A DNA stretch of 64,000 bases from an uncultured Rhodospirillales bacterium (lineage in GTDB: Bacteria > Pseudomonadota > Alphaproteobacteria > Azospirillales > Azospirillaceae), in contig CAIXKV010000178.1 of the NCBI GenBank assembly GCA_903920145.1, positions 1 through 64,000 of the forward strand, in the 5' to 3' direction. Made by a program: the position numbers and the translations under genes. Shown here piece by piece: positions 36,341-45,993 of the stretch. Every line of letters starts with the position of its first letter. Position 1 is the stretch's first letter. Below the pieces are notes generated by a model. That model saw nothing but the letters and a program-made list of their open reading frames with translations. It did no database searches and was not told the origin of the DNA.

Positions 36341-36751
36341 ATGAATAAATCTATGAAATATGCTCAATTTGGCATGACTCTATTTTTTGATAGAAGCCCA
36401 CTAAAATGCCGCCTATCGATTCAATATATTGGCTTCATTCTAGTTATGATATCAGCTACGAGCGGCTGTGTCGCCCCTGTTTCCAATCCACCCTCATCGG
36501 GATATTATAATAGTTATTATACGGGATATTATGGTGGAACAACTGTTATATCACAACCTATGATGGCAAATCCAACTTTAGCAAGCCCAGCCATAATCTC
36601 TTCTGTGATTGCCGTTCCCGTCATGGCCGCACCCATGACCGCCGTTCCCACCGTCATCAATCCCATTTCAACACCCTCTGTTCCCGTCCCCATGGCGCCG
36701 TCTCCTCGACCTCCGGCCCCCCCAACGACGACGCCGTGCTGCCGTCACTAA
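36341..36751 (+). CDS. small proline-rich putative lipoprotein
   Basis: A 136-aa protein not recognised from any family. A basic stretch (PLKCRLSIQYIGFILVMI) leads to a lipobox-like ATSGC at about residues 40-44. The mature part starts with a Tyr-rich segment (YYNSYYTGYYGG), then Val/Pro-rich sequence rich in Pro-x-Pro. The base composition is lower in G+C at the start than neighbouring genes. A shorter start at the later ATG near 36373 is possible. Exported location is inferred. Confidence 0.55.
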   Translation: MNKSMKYAQFGMTLFFDRSPLKCRLSIQYIGFILVMISATSGCVAPVSNPPSSGYYNSYYTGYYGGTTVISQPMMANPTLASPAIISSVIAVPVMAAPMTAVPTVINPISTPSVPVPMAPSPRPPAPPTTTPCCRH

Positions 36752-36814
36752 TACATGCGCTTCTCTTTCTGACGATACGACACAGCCCGAGACTCAAGAA
36801 TGATGAACCCTCTG

Positions 36815-36981
36815 ATACCGGCGAGCCCTGATACTGACACATCGCCGGTCCTCAGGCCGCGACGGCGGCCCCGCGTCCTCGTGGACGCGAAGCCCCCGTG
36901 TGTGGACTCTCGGGGGCGCGGATGCGCCCGCCCGGCGTCTGAGGGCAGCCTTGATGAGTCACCATCAAGGCCCGATGGTAT
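36815..36981 (+). repeat. dispersed hairpin element, copy F (complete, about 167 bp)
   Basis: The most complete copy. In order: ends ATACC/GGTAT that can pair; stem ACCGGCGA/TCGCCGGT; GGCCGC-GACG-GCGGCC; CGCGTCC-TCGT-GGACGCG; GCCCCCG/CGGGGGC, competing with GGGCGC-GGAT-GCGCCC; and CCTTGATG-AGTCAC-CATCAAGG. It ends one base into the ATG of the LysM gene that follows. Confidence 0.85.
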
Positions 36982-37435
36982 GACCTTCGTTCCTTTCTGG
37001 ATCCTCATGGGCCTTGTCATCGTTTTCGGCTCTCGAATGGCCGACGCCCAGTCCTCGGCCTACCCTCAGGGCGTTACGGTCACAAGCCTTCAGCCTCCGT
37101 CTGTGATGATTACGCCCATTGCATCGGGATGGAGCCCGAGTTTTGCCACGGTCCCTCTGGCCCCCGTTCCTGGACTCGGAGCAAGCACGGCGAGGGCCCA
37201 GCCGGATCGCCTAACCGCTCTTGATCCCCTTCTTGGCCCCGTAGCCACCATCGAGCCGATTGCGCCCCTCTCGGCAAAGGGGCTCTATACACTCAAGACC
37301 AGGGCTCGCCTAGCAGCCGTCGCCCAACGAACCCGAACGTCCCTCAGTGATCTCGTGGCCCTGAATCCCAAAATAAGCCCAAATGATTTCCTGCCCGCCG
37401 GGACTCGGGTTCTACTGCCCAAAAGCGGCCCGTGA
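36980..37435 (+). CDS. exported LysM-like protein
   Basis: A 151-aa protein. A signal peptide is clear at the start (MTFVPFWILMGLVIVFG, cleavage after ...MADAQ). The last 50 residues look like a LysM fold: LYTLKTRARLAAVAQRTRTS, LVALNPKIS and LPAGTRVLLP, suggesting peptidoglycan binding. I start at the ATG at 36980, because the signal peptide begins there. The frame stays open upstream through copy F, giving a low-complexity Arg/Pro-rich extension that is just the translated repeat. The repeat therefore supplies the whole leader of this gene. Confidence 0.65.
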   Translation: MTFVPFWILMGLVIVFGSRMADAQSSAYPQGVTVTSLQPPSVMITPIASGWSPSFATVPLAPVPGLGASTARAQPDRLTALDPLLGPVATIEPIAPLSAKGLYTLKTRARLAAVAQRTRTSLSDLVALNPKISPNDFLPAGTRVLLPKSGP

Positions 37436-37659
37436 TAGAGTGCAGCAAGAGGGTTTGATACCGGAGCCTCTTGATTGGCGTCGTCGCCCCTCTGTCATCG
37501 CCTGCGTCTTCGCCGAAAATTTCCCTACGGCATATTTTGCCGAGTGGCTGTCGCCCTAAGAGCCAGCCCGCCCCCATCTGCCGGGGCCAATAGACCTCAA
37601 AAAGACCCGGCCTCAAACCAGCCCACTGATTTTAATAGGTTTTTTCAAAAAGCCCTCAG

Positions 37660-37675
37660 TTGGCACGGCACCTGC
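37660..37675 (+). promoter_or_regulatory. sigma-54 promoter of flgF operon
   Basis: TTGGCACGGCACCTGC followed by AA matches the RpoN consensus, with GG and GC ten bases apart. The predicted start is near 37687, about 55 bases before the flgF ATG. Middle and late flagellar operons of many alphaproteobacteria are RpoN-dependent. Confidence 0.8.
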
Positions 37676-37742
37676 AATAGCTTTCTTGTCCGCCGCACCA
37701 CCGGGTGCTTCCTAAACGGTTGAGAGCGAACGAGGTCATACA

Positions 37743-38474
37743 ATGGAAAACCCAGTCTACATCTCGCTCTCCCGCATGGTCGCCCTACAACGGCAAATGG
37801 ATGTGGTGGCTAACAATGTTGCTAACGCTACATCGACTGGATTTAAACGCGAACACGTCATGTTTTCGGAATATCTCCAACGTCCGAGCATGGGAGAACG
37901 GGTTTCAATGGTTCGAGATCGTGCAACAACACGCGATATGAGCCCTGGACCCATGTCAGCAACAAGTAATCCTCTTGATCTTGCGATCCGTGGCAAAGGG
38001 TATTTTGTGGTTGATACGCTCAATGGTCCTCACTATACCCGCGCTGGTCGCTTTCAATTGGACCCCAAAGGCCAGATTGTTGACAACAATGGTTTGCCGG
38101 TCTTGGGAACCGACATGAAGCCAATCACCTTACAAAACGGAGCCAATGAGGTTCGCATTCAAGGTGATGGTTCCGTTTTCACCAATCTGGATCCCAAAAC
38201 TCCGGTTGGCAAAATCAATGTCGTGACCTTTGATAAAGAACAACAGATGAGTGAAGTCGGCAGCGGCCTCTTTTTAACTGATGAAAAACCTCAGCCAGCG
38301 CCTAAAGATACCAGATTAGCCCAAGGCGTTATTGAAGAATCAAATGTTCAACCCGTCGTCGAAATGACTAATATGATGAATGTTCTTCGTCAATATCAGG
38401 GAATTGAAAAAATTATTGACTCAGAGCATAAAAGCCAACAGAATATGATCCAGAAACTCGGTCGGCAAGCTTAA
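37743..38474 (+). CDS. flgF: flagellar proximal rod protein FlgF
   Basis: A component of the flagellar rod, exported by the flagellar apparatus without a cleaved signal. The N-terminal rod signature is NVANATSTGFKREHVMF, and GKGYFVVDT..YTRAGRFQLD belongs to the central domain. The C-terminal heptad helix (MTNMMNVLRQYQGIEKII) is typical. Length 243 aa. Transcribed with flgG from the sigma-54 promoter just upstream. Confidence 0.94.
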   Translation: MENPVYISLSRMVALQRQMDVVANNVANATSTGFKREHVMFSEYLQRPSMGERVSMVRDRATTRDMSPGPMSATSNPLDLAIRGKGYFVVDTLNGPHYTRAGRFQLDPKGQIVDNNGLPVLGTDMKPITLQNGANEVRIQGDGSVFTNLDPKTPVGKINVVTFDKEQQMSEVGSGLFLTDEKPQPAPKDTRLAQGVIEESNVQPVVEMTNMMNVLRQYQGIEKIIDSEHKSQQNMIQKLGRQA

Positions 38475-38500
38475 GCCCTAAACAATAGGAGAACTATACT

Positions 38501-39286
38501 ATGCGCAGTCTCGCCATTGGGGCCACCGGCATGCAGGCCCAACAGCTCAACGTCGAAGTCATCTCCAACAATATCGCCAACAGTGCCACCAACGGGTTCA
38601 AGGCGCAGCGCGCGGAGTTCCAGGATCTGCTTTATCAGAACATGCGGCGGATTGGTTCGACCTCTTCGGACGCGGGCACCATCGTACCGTCTGGGGTGCA
38701 GATCGGCGCCGGGGTGCGGACCGCATCGGTTTACCGGATCATGTCGCAGGGCAATCTGACCGTCACCGAGAACCAGCTTGATATCGCGGTCAACGGCAAC
38801 GGCTTCTTTCAAATTCAGTTGCCGACCGGCGAAACCGCCTACACCCGCGATGGTTCGTTCTCGCTGAATCCCCAAGGCCAGATTGTCACCAGCAATGGCT
38901 ACCTGTTGAACCCCGCCATCACTGTCCCGCCGAACTCTCAGAGCATCACGGTCAGCGCCACGGGTCAGGTCCAGGCAAAAATTGCCGGGACCGTTACGCC
39001 CGCGACCGTCGGTCAGGTCACGCTAGCGGCCTTCCCCAACGACGCCGGCCTTGAAGCAACCGGCGACAATTTGTTCCTAGAAACCCCGGCTTCGGGCACG
39101 GCGGTCACGGGCAACCCCGGCGTCCAGGGCTTTGGCTCAATCGTTCAGGGTTCACTGGAAACCTCTAACGTCAACGTGGTCCAGGAAATCACCAACCTGA
39201 TCACGGCTCAACGGGCCTACGAAATGAACTCCAAAGTCATCAAGACCACCGATGAGATGATGCAGACCGTCGGCCAGATGCAGTAA
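38501..39286 (+). CDS. flgG: flagellar distal rod protein FlgG
   Basis: The 261-aa distal rod subunit. It starts MRSLAIGATGMQAQQLNVEV and has NNIANSATNGFKAQRAEFQDL, NGNGFFQI, YTRDGSFSLN and the C-terminal TNLITAQRAYEMNSKVI, all characteristic of FlgG. AGGAGA precedes the ATG. Codon use is more GC-rich than that of flgF beside it. Confidence 0.95.
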   Translation: MRSLAIGATGMQAQQLNVEVISNNIANSATNGFKAQRAEFQDLLYQNMRRIGSTSSDAGTIVPSGVQIGAGVRTASVYRIMSQGNLTVTENQLDIAVNGNGFFQIQLPTGETAYTRDGSFSLNPQGQIVTSNGYLLNPAITVPPNSQSITVSATGQVQAKIAGTVTPATVGQVTLAAFPNDAGLEATGDNLFLETPASGTAVTGNPGVQGFGSIVQGSLETSNVNVVQEITNLITAQRAYEMNSKVIKTTDEMMQTVGQMQ

Positions 39287-39345
39287 TCACTGCGCAATAT
39301 GGGTAAGCAAGACCAAGGCTAGACGTACAGGAAAAGGTGAACGCC

Positions 39346-40287
39346 ATGAAACCGATCATCACTTTAGGCTTTGGTGCCGCCCTGTCCTTTATGACGTTCA
39401 CCGCCGATGCCGCCCAATTGCGCCCCGCCGTCACCGTAACCGACGATCAAATCCGGCTTGGAGATTTATTCGATGGTCTGACCGACCAAGCCGACCGTCA
39501 AGTCGCTCCGGCTCCGGCTCCTGGTCGTCAAATGGTCTATGATAGCGATTTCCTGCAACGCTTGGCCCAGTCCTATCATGTGGATTGGCAACCAGCCTCG
39601 ACGGACGCCAAGGTTTCCGTTACTCGAGCCAGCCGCAGCGTCGGCATTGACGACTTGCGCGGCGCGGTGGTGGAAGCCCTCAGTCATCGGGCTGTCGGTG
39701 GGCGGCTTCAGGTTGAGTTTGAAAATCCCGCCCTGCGAGTGGTGGTGGCGACCAACCAACCGTCAACGGTCTCGGTCGAGAATTTATACTATAATCAGAT
39801 TTTGAATCACTTCAGTGCTGAAGTGGTTTTGGGGGCTGGCGGCTCGGCTCCTCAACGGGTTACGGTCTCCGGGCGCGCAACTCTGATGGTTGATATGCCG
39901 GTGCTGACCCGCCGGGTCAATCCCGGTGAAGTGATTACCCATGCTGATATTGGCTGGGTCGAGATCAGCGCCAATCAATTGGTCGGAAATATTGCTTCGA
40001 GCGAGACCGATCTGGTCAACAGAACTCCGCGCCGCAGCCTTCAGGTCAATGCCCCGATTTTTCTTTATGATGTTATCCCCCTAAAGCTCGTTCTTAAGGG
40101 TGAAATGGTCACGATGGTCCTGCAAACCCAGAATATGTACTTGTCTACCCAAGGAAAAGCCGTTCAAGACGGTGCCAAAGGCGAGGTTATCCGGGTCCAG
40201 AACCTTGAAAGCAACCGCATCGTTGAAGCCACCGTTATCGGTACGAACCAAGTCGCCGTGCACGTCCCCGGCGCCGTGATGAATTGA
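39346..40287 (+). CDS. flgA: flagellar P-ring assembly chaperone FlgA
   Basis: A 313-aa periplasmic protein needed to build the P ring. The N-terminus is a signal peptide (LGFGAALSFMTFTADA). The SAF-like domain near the end reads RRVNPGEVITHADIGWVEI and VIPLKLVLKGEMVTMVL, with the C-terminal GEVIRVQNLESNRIVEA. The ATG at 39346 is preferred over GTG at 39337 because the AGGAAAAGG site ends at 39337. It follows flgG by 59 bases. Confidence 0.92.
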   Translation: MKPIITLGFGAALSFMTFTADAAQLRPAVTVTDDQIRLGDLFDGLTDQADRQVAPAPAPGRQMVYDSDFLQRLAQSYHVDWQPASTDAKVSVTRASRSVGIDDLRGAVVEALSHRAVGGRLQVEFENPALRVVVATNQPSTVSVENLYYNQILNHFSAEVVLGAGGSAPQRVTVSGRATLMVDMPVLTRRVNPGEVITHADIGWVEISANQLVGNIASSETDLVNRTPRRSLQVNAPIFLYDVIPLKLVLKGEMVTMVLQTQNMYLSTQGKAVQDGAKGEVIRVQNLESNRIVEATVIGTNQVAVHVPGAVMN

Positions 40288-40297
40288 GGAGCATCCT

Positions 40298-41080
40298 ATG
40301 AGCACCACCACGTCCTCCCACCGGATCGCCAAACTCATCACCATCGGCGCCCTGGTTCTGGCCCTGCCCGCCTGCAACACCCTCGACCGGCTGTCCAGCA
40401 TCGGCGACGGCCCCTCGCTTGCCGCAATCAAAGACCCCCAGGCACAGCCCGGTTACAAGCCGGTTAGCATGCCAATGCCAGCTCCGCAGCCCTCCCAGCG
40501 CAACCCGAACTCTTTGTGGCGGAATGGGGCGCGGGCCTTCTTCAAGGACCAACGCGCTTCCCAGGTGGGCGACCTGCTGACCGTCACCGTTGCGATCTCG
40601 GACAGCGCGTCGGTTAACAGCACCCTTGCCCAGAATCAGGGCACGTCATCCAGCCCGAATGGTGAAACCATCGGCCTCCCCAATCTGGCCAACTATATGG
40701 GCGCCGCCGGTTACGCTGCCGCCTTTGGCAGTGCCGCCGCCAGCACCTTGGCCAGCACCGCCAGCAGCAGCCAAGTCAACAATGGCGGCACGATTGCCCG
40801 GAAAGAGGCCATCAATTTAACCCTGGCTGCGGTGGTGATCCAAACTCTGCCTAACGGTAATCTGGTGATCGAGGGCAAACAACAGGTCAAGGTCAATGCC
40901 GAGATGCGTGAATTGACGATCACGGGTATCGTCCGGCCTGAAGATATCGACTCCTCCAACCAGATCAGCTACCAGAGAATCGCCGAAGCCCGCATCTCCT
41001 ACGGCGGTCAGGGCACGGTCAGCGATGTGCAGGCTCCCCGGTATGGTCAACAGTTGATGGATATCCTGCTGCCCTTCTGA
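40298..41080 (+). CDS. flgH: flagellar L-ring lipoprotein FlgH
   Basis: The outer-membrane L-ring subunit. The signal peptide ends with lipobox LPAC near residue 27. Family sequence: SLWRNGARAFFKDQRASQVGDLLTV (in parts: SLWRNGARAFF, VGDLLTVTV), LVIEGKQQVKVN, ELTITGIVRPEDI and ISYGGQGTV. Length 260 aa. Ten bases after flgA. A strong terminator follows, so flgI and flgJ, the usual next genes, are not in this operon. Confidence 0.94.
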   Translation: MSTTTSSHRIAKLITIGALVLALPACNTLDRLSSIGDGPSLAAIKDPQAQPGYKPVSMPMPAPQPSQRNPNSLWRNGARAFFKDQRASQVGDLLTVTVAISDSASVNSTLAQNQGTSSSPNGETIGLPNLANYMGAAGYAAAFGSAAASTLASTASSSQVNNGGTIARKEAINLTLAAVVIQTLPNGNLVIEGKQQVKVNAEMRELTITGIVRPEDIDSSNQISYQRIAEARISYGGQGTVSDVQAPRYGQQLMDILLPF

Positions 41081-41100
41081 TCCTGACCTCGATCTTTCCA

Positions 41101-41140
41101 GCGGCGCTGAACCTGATAAGGGATCAGCGCCGCATTTTTT
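41101..41140 (+). terminator. rho-independent terminator after flgH
   Basis: GCGGCGCTGA and TCAGCGCCGC form a perfect 10-bp stem (41101-41110 and 41124-41133), followed by ATTTTTTAT. It also lies right at the stop of the convergent tetR gene. Confidence 0.9.
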
Positions 41141-41699
41141 ATGGCAATGCGACCCGCTGGTTGGCCCGCTTCATGGCTCTTAGGAAGGGTTCGGATTGCC
41201 CGAGGGCGCGAGCGACCACGATGGCGCCTTGAATATCGACAACCGTTTGCTCGGCCATCAGCATGGCGGCATCGGCGGGCATCCCGGCTTTGATGAAGGC
41301 ATCGGCCAGCGCCTTGATCCACCGCTGGAAAAAGCCCTCGATGGCGGTTCCAAACTGATCGCGGGTGGGGCCAAGTCCGATCAGAGCCGGCAGACAGACC
41401 TTGCGCCCCTGGGCAAAATAAACCTCCAGCGCATGACACATTGCCGCCACCCCGTCGACTGCGGTCGCGGCTTCTCGCAAAGGAGAAAACACCATCGCTT
41501 CAAAAAGCCGCTCGACATGCTCAAGCACAGCTTCGGCTATTTCGGTTTTTCCTCGAGGGAAGTGATGATACAGGCTGCCTTTTTGCAGCCCCACGGCCCG
41601 CATCAAATCGACAACACTGGCCCCTTCAACGCCATCCCGGCGGAAGACCTCCAATAGACAATCCATCATCTCTTCACGACAAAGGGTTGTTCGCATCAT
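41139..41699 (-). CDS. TetR-family transcriptional regulator
   Basis: A 186-aa repressor. The helix-turn-helix region is MDCLLEVFRRDGVEGASVVDL..GLQKGSLYHHF. The rest is a ligand-binding domain close to the YcdC/TetR_C type (YFAQGRKVCLPALIGLG). ATG at 41699 overlaps the stop of the HPP gene upstream (ATGA); an ATG three bases later is equivalent. It almost certainly controls its own operon through the palindrome at 42206-42239. Confidence 0.88.
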   Translation of the reverse strand: MMRTTLCREEMMDCLLEVFRRDGVEGASVVDLMRAVGLQKGSLYHHFPRGKTEIAEAVLEHVERLFEAMVFSPLREAATAVDGVAAMCHALEVYFAQGRKVCLPALIGLGPTRDQFGTAIEGFFQRWIKALADAFIKAGMPADAAMLMAEQTVVDIQGAIVVARALGQSEPFLRAMKRANQRVALP

Positions 41700-42199
41700 C
41701 CCCCCTTCGCTTGCACGGACAATGGGTACGCGATACGCGGAGGAAGAGAGTGCAACAACATGGCGCACGCCACCAAGACCACACTACAGGTCAGAACGGG
41801 GAAGAACAGAAAACTCCAATCAGGGCGCGTCAGTAAAATAATAACTGGATAGGCCGCGCCAGGTGGATGGGTCACGCGTAAAAACTGCATGACGACCAGA
41901 GCCACGCCCACGGCCAACCCCAGCGACCACCATTCGGTCGGTGCCACGGCAGCGATGGCCAAGCCAATCGCAGTGGATACCGCGTATCCCCCAATCACAT
42001 TGGCCGGTTGAGAAAACGGAGCCTGCGGAGCCGAAAACAACAAAACGCACGTGGCCCCCATGGGCACCATGAGCCACGTCAATCCGCTCTGCCAGCCAAT
42101 CAAAGCGACAACCGCAAACCCGATCAGACCGCACATCCCGGCCTTAAGCACCTCAAGCGTTGACCCAGCGGGTTGGTGACGATGGATAAACCTTTTCAT
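41696..42199 (-). CDS. HPP-family inner-membrane protein
   Basis: A 167-aa protein with about four membrane helices. It contains the THPPGAAYPVI string that gives the HPP family its name. Family members have been linked to nitrite transport in cyanobacteria/chloroplasts, but no role can be assigned here. First gene of a two-gene operon with tetR. Confidence 0.8.
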   Translation of the reverse strand: MKRFIHRHQPAGSTLEVLKAGMCGLIGFAVVALIGWQSGLTWLMVPMGATCVLLFSAPQAPFSQPANVIGGYAVSTAIGLAIAAVAPTEWWSLGLAVGVALVVMQFLRVTHPPGAAYPVIILLTRPDWSFLFFPVLTCSVVLVACAMLLHSLPPRIAYPLSVQAKGG

Positions 42200-42205
42200 A
42201 TCGCC

Positions 42206-42239
42206 CTCTTAATGTACCGACCGTTCGGTACATTAAGAG
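42206..42239. promoter_or_regulatory. TetR operator: 15-bp inverted repeat
   Basis: CTCTTAATGTACCGA and TCGGTACATTAAGAG are perfect inverted repeats around CCGT. The core TACCGACCGTTCGGTA is typical of AcrR/TetR sites. It lies six bases upstream of the HPP ATG and includes the ribosome-binding AGAGG edge, so binding would block initiation of the HPP-tetR transcript. Autoregulation is inferred. Confidence 0.85.
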
Positions 42240-42342
42240 ACGGCCAACCCCCCGTCAAGAGGCAGAACACAGAGCCTCCTAAAAACCCCAACGCCTAGGG
42301 GCACGGACATCCCGCCCGCGCCCCGAGGACAGCCGACCCCCA

Positions 42343-43491
42343 TCAATCCTTCAGGTCCGCCCACAGCTCCCGCACTTTAGCGAAAAAGCCTTCAGACTCA
42401 GGGTGAGTTCCCTCTTTGCTGCCGGCCTTGTCAAACTCACGCAACAATTCCTGTTGACGCTTGTTCAGATTGACCGGCGTCTCGACCACCGCTTGGATGA
42501 ACATATCGCCCCGGGCCGGGCTTCGCAGAACCGACATGCCCCGCGACTTCAGGCGGAACTGATGCCCCGTCTGGGTGCCAGGCGGAACCGTGACTTTCGC
42601 CCGACCGCCGTCGATGGTCGGCACCTCGATGGTGCCGCCGAGGGCAGCGGTGGTCATGGGAATCGGAACCCGGCAGTGGATATTGGCGGCCTCGCGCTGA
42701 AAGAAACGATGGGGCGCGATGGCCAGGAAAATATAAAGGTCTCCGGCCGGTGCCCCCCGCAGACCGGCCTCCCCTTCTTGAGTCAGACGAATCCGAGTGC
42801 CGTCCTCGACGCCCGCCGGGATGCTCACCTGAAGGGTCTTTTCCCGGCGAACCCGTCCGGCCCCTCCGCACGCCTTACATGGATCCTTGATCACCCGCCC
42901 TGCGCCGTGACAACTCGGGCACGTCCGCTCGATCGTGAAGAACCCTTGTTGCGCCCGGATCTTGCCGTGACCGCTACAGGTGGTGCAAGAAACCGGCGCT
43001 TGCCCGCCCTCAGAGCCTCCGCCCTTGCAGCTTTCGCAAACAACAGAGGTCGGCACGCGCACCGTGGTCTGACAGCCCTTAAAGGCGTCTTCCAACGATA
43101 CTTCCAAATTATAGCGCAAATCGGCGCCACGGCTACCGTTGCCTCGTCTATTCCCACCGACAAACTCGCCAAACATCTCGTCAAAGATGTCGGCGAAACC
43201 ACCGCCAGCACCAAAATTGAAATCAAAGCCGCCAGCTCCAGCCCGACCGCCCGTTCCGCCGCCATTTTCAAACGCAGCATGGCCAAAGCGATCGTAAGCA
43301 GCCCGCTTCTGCTCGTCCCTCAGGACGTCATAAGCCTCGTTGATCTCCTTAAATTTGTGCTCTGCGTCTTTATCTCCAGGATTACGATCTGGATGAAACT
43401 GCATAGCCAAACGGCGATAAGCCTTCTTCAGCTCATCTGCACTGGCCGTCTTGGCGCAACCGAGCAACTCATAATAATCTTGTTTGGCCAT
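42343..43491 (-). CDS. dnaJ: chaperone DnaJ
   Basis: The 382-aa Hsp40 co-chaperone. J domain with HPD ([11 protein letters not shown]), Gly/Phe region ([21 protein letters not shown] in outline), four CxxCxGxG zinc motifs ([32 protein letters not shown]), then the C-terminal substrate domain. ATG at 43491 ([11 protein letters not shown]) is chosen over an in-frame codon 12 bases earlier. Downstream of dnaK in the same direction. Confidence 0.96.
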   Translation of the reverse strand: MAKQDYYELLGCAKTASADELKKAYRRLAMQFHPDRNPGDKDAEHKFKEINEAYDVLRDEQKRAAYDRFGHAAFENGGGTGGRAGAGGFDFNFGAGGGFADIFDEMFGEFVGGNRRGNGSRGADLRYNLEVSLEDAFKGCQTTVRVPTSVVCESCKGGGSEGGQAPVSCTTCSGHGKIRAQQGFFTIERTCPSCHGAGRVIKDPCKACGGAGRVRREKTLQVSIPAGVEDGTRIRLTQEGEAGLRGAPAGDLYIFLAIAPHRFFQREAANIHCRVPIPMTTAALGGTIEVPTIDGGRAKVTVPPGTQTGHQFRLKSRGMSVLRSPARGDMFIQAVVETPVNLNKRQQELLREFDKAGSKEGTHPESEGFFAKVRELWADLKD

Positions 43492-43564
43492 GGGCCGACG
43501 CACGCCTCACCTGTGAGGGATTCCCGATAATGGGTCCACGGACGGGGTGCCACCCCCAGAAGGA

Positions 43565-43587
43565 TCCAGGGGGCAAAGCCCCCTGGA
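43565..43587. terminator. 10-bp hairpin between dnaK and dnaJ
   Basis: TCCAGGGGGC and GCCCCCTGGA pair perfectly around AAA. There is no T run on either side. It may attenuate or process the dnaK-dnaJ message so that DnaK is made in excess, which is inference. Confidence 0.6.
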
Positions 43588-43599
43588 GTCGGCCAACAC

Positions 43600-45525
43600 T
43601 CACCCGTGCTTGCCCTTATTGTGCCCCGGATCGACTTCCGAGAACTCGGCATCAACCACGCCCGGCCCTTCCGCAGGCCCACCGGCGGGTTCGCCACCGG
43701 CACCATCGGCACTGCCGCCAGCCCCGGCCTTGTACATGGCCTCACCCAACTTCATAGAGACCTGCGCCAGCGCCTCGGTCTTGGACTTAATCGCCCCGAT
43801 ATCGCCACCATCCAGCACGCCGCGCAGATCGGCAATGGCCTTCTCCGCCGCCGCCTTGTCGGCTGCCGGTACCTTGTCTCCGGCCTCTCGAATCGTCCGC
43901 TCGGTGGTATGAACCAACGCGTCGGCCTGATTGCGGGCATCGACCAACTCACGGCGCTTACGATCCTCGGCGGCGTGGGCTTCCGCGTCCTTCACCATCT
44001 TTTGGATATCGGCATCGGTCAAACCACCCGAAGCCTGAATGCGGATCTGCTGCTCCTTGCTGGTAGCCTTATCCTTGGCCGTAACATTGACGATGCCGTT
44101 GGCGTCAATGTCGAAAGTGACTTCAACCTGGGGCACACCACGGGGCGCGGCCGGAATGCCAACCAAATCGAACTGGCCAAGCATCTTGTTATCGGCGGCC
44201 ATTTCGCGTTCACCCTGGAACACCCGAATGGTGACGGCGTTCTGATTGTCTTCGGCGGTCGAGAAGGTCTGGCTTTTCTTGGTGGGAATGGTGGTGTTGC
44301 GATCGATGAGGCGCGTGAATACCCCGCCCAGGGTCTCGATGCCCAGGGACAGCGGCGTCACGTCCAGCAACAACACATCCTTGACATCGCCCTTCAGCAC
44401 GCCGCCCTGAATCGCGGCACCAACCGCCACCACTTCATCAGGATTGACGCCCCGGTGCGGCTCCCGCCCGAAGAACTGCTTCACGGTCTCGATGATCTTC
44501 GGCATCCGGGTCATACCACCGACCAGGATCACTTCGTCGATTTCCGAAGCCTTCAGGCCGGCATCACGCAACGCGGCCCGGCAGGGCTCGACCGTGCGAC
44601 GAACCAGATCGTCCACCAGGGCTTCCAGCTTGGCGCGGGTCAGCTTGATGTTGAGATGCTTGGGGCCGGTCTGATCGGCCGTGATGAACGGCAGATTGAC
44701 TTCAGTCTGAGTGGCCGAGCTGAGTTCGATCTTGGCCTTTTCCGCCGCTTCCTTAAGGCGCTGCAAGGCCAGCCGGTCCTTGCGTAGATCAATGCCCTGC
44801 TCTTTGTGGAACTCATCGGCTAGGTAATCGATAATTTTGGCGTCGAAATCTTCACCGCCAAGGAAAGTGTCGCCGTTGGTCGACTTGACCTCGAATACGC
44901 CGTCGCCGATTTCCAGCACTGACACGTCGAAGGTACCGCCACCCAGGTCATAAACCGCAACCGTGCCGCTGCCCTTCTTTTCCATACCGTAGGCTAAAGC
45001 CGCAGCCGTCGGCTCGTTGATGATCCGCAGAACTTCAAGACCGGCGATCTTGCCGGCGTCCTTGGTCGCCTGGCGTTGGCTGTCGTTGAAATAGGCCGGA
45101 ACCGTAATAACGGCCTGGGTCACTTTTTCCCCGAGATAATTCTCGGCAGTCTCCTTCATCTTTTGCAGGATAAAGGCGCTGACTTGGCTAGGGCTGTATC
45201 GCTTGCCGTGGGCTTCGACCCAGGCGTCGCCGTTATCGCCCGAGACGATCTTGTAAGGAACCAGCCCCTTGTCTTTTTGGGTCATCGGATCGTCATAGCG
45301 CCGACCAATCAGGCGCTTGATCGCGAACAAGGTGTTTTCGGGATTGGTTACGGCCTGACGCTTGGCAGGCTGCCCCACCAGCCGCTCCCCCCCCTGGGTG
45401 AAAGCGACCATCGACGGCGTGGTCCGCGCGCCTTCGGCGTTTTCAATGACCTTGGCCTGAGAGCCTTCCATGACAGCAACGCAGCTATTGGTCGTACCAA
45501 GATCAATACCAATGACTTTACTCAT
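43600..45525 (-). CDS. dnaK: molecular chaperone DnaK (Hsp70)
   Basis: Full-length 641-aa Hsp70. Starts [21 protein letters not shown]; has the [10 protein letters not shown] phosphate loop, [35 protein letters not shown] linker to the substrate domain, and the C-terminal lid with a Gly/Ala-rich tail ending in [16 protein letters not shown]-like acidic sequence. grpE is not in the window. A good AGAGG precedes the ATG. Confidence 0.98.
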   Translation of the reverse strand: MSKVIGIDLGTTNSCVAVMEGSQAKVIENAEGARTTPSMVAFTQGGERLVGQPAKRQAVTNPENTLFAIKRLIGRRYDDPMTQKDKGLVPYKIVSGDNGDAWVEAHGKRYSPSQVSAFILQKMKETAENYLGEKVTQAVITVPAYFNDSQRQATKDAGKIAGLEVLRIINEPTAAALAYGMEKKGSGTVAVYDLGGGTFDVSVLEIGDGVFEVKSTNGDTFLGGEDFDAKIIDYLADEFHKEQGIDLRKDRLALQRLKEAAEKAKIELSSATQTEVNLPFITADQTGPKHLNIKLTRAKLEALVDDLVRRTVEPCRAALRDAGLKASEIDEVILVGGMTRMPKIIETVKQFFGREPHRGVNPDEVVAVGAAIQGGVLKGDVKDVLLLDVTPLSLGIETLGGVFTRLIDRNTTIPTKKSQTFSTAEDNQNAVTIRVFQGEREMAADNKMLGQFDLVGIPAAPRGVPQVEVTFDIDANGIVNVTAKDKATSKEQQIRIQASGGLTDADIQKMVKDAEAHAAEDRKRRELVDARNQADALVHTTERTIREAGDKVPAADKAAAEKAIADLRGVLDGGDIGAIKSKTEALAQVSMKLGEAMYKAGAGGSADGAGGEPAGGPAEGPGVVDAEFSEVDPGHNKGKHG

Positions 45526-45638
45526 GTCCTACCTCTTCATGTTCGGCGAACCCTCGGCGGCCCGGTGGCCGGCACCGCCACGGATTCCCATGTCGATCCC
45601 TGGGAGCGGCGAGAGAGTCTGAATCCTGTTCGAGGGCA

Positions 45639-45667
45639 CATATAAGCAGCTAATCCACCGGCTGCAA
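45639..45667 (-). promoter_or_regulatory. possible dnaK promoter
   Basis: On the minus strand TTGCAG and TATATG are separated by 17 bases, about 115 bases upstream of the dnaK ATG. The -35 half could suit RpoH (CTTGNN-like needs a C; here GTTGCAG), but the -10 is more like a vegetative box. No second candidate is better. Confidence 0.35.
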
Positions 45668-45993
45668 CTCCACAGCACCGACAAATTGCCATAAAGCTAT
45701 CAAATCGCCCATGAAGACCTGCACGGGGTCGAGGTAAGCCCATACCGGCCATGATCATTTCCGCCAGCTATCGCACCGATATTTCAGCCTGTTACCCAGA
45801 TTGGTTCATCAATCGGCTGGCTGCCGGCTGGTGTTGCGTGGCCAATCCCTACGGTGGACCGCCGGGACGCGTTGACCTGATACCGGAGGCCGTGGATGCC
45901 TTCGTGTTTTGGACCCGCAATCTCGAGCCGTTCACTGCCGCTTTGGAAGCCGTGACGGCGCTCGGCCTTCCGTTCTCCCAGACTTGCTCAAAC

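Noticed and set aside
36800-36979. N-terminal extension of the LysM protein through the element
   Set aside because: The signal peptide begins at 36980; the extension is the repeat read in one frame, and the same peptide appears in other copies.
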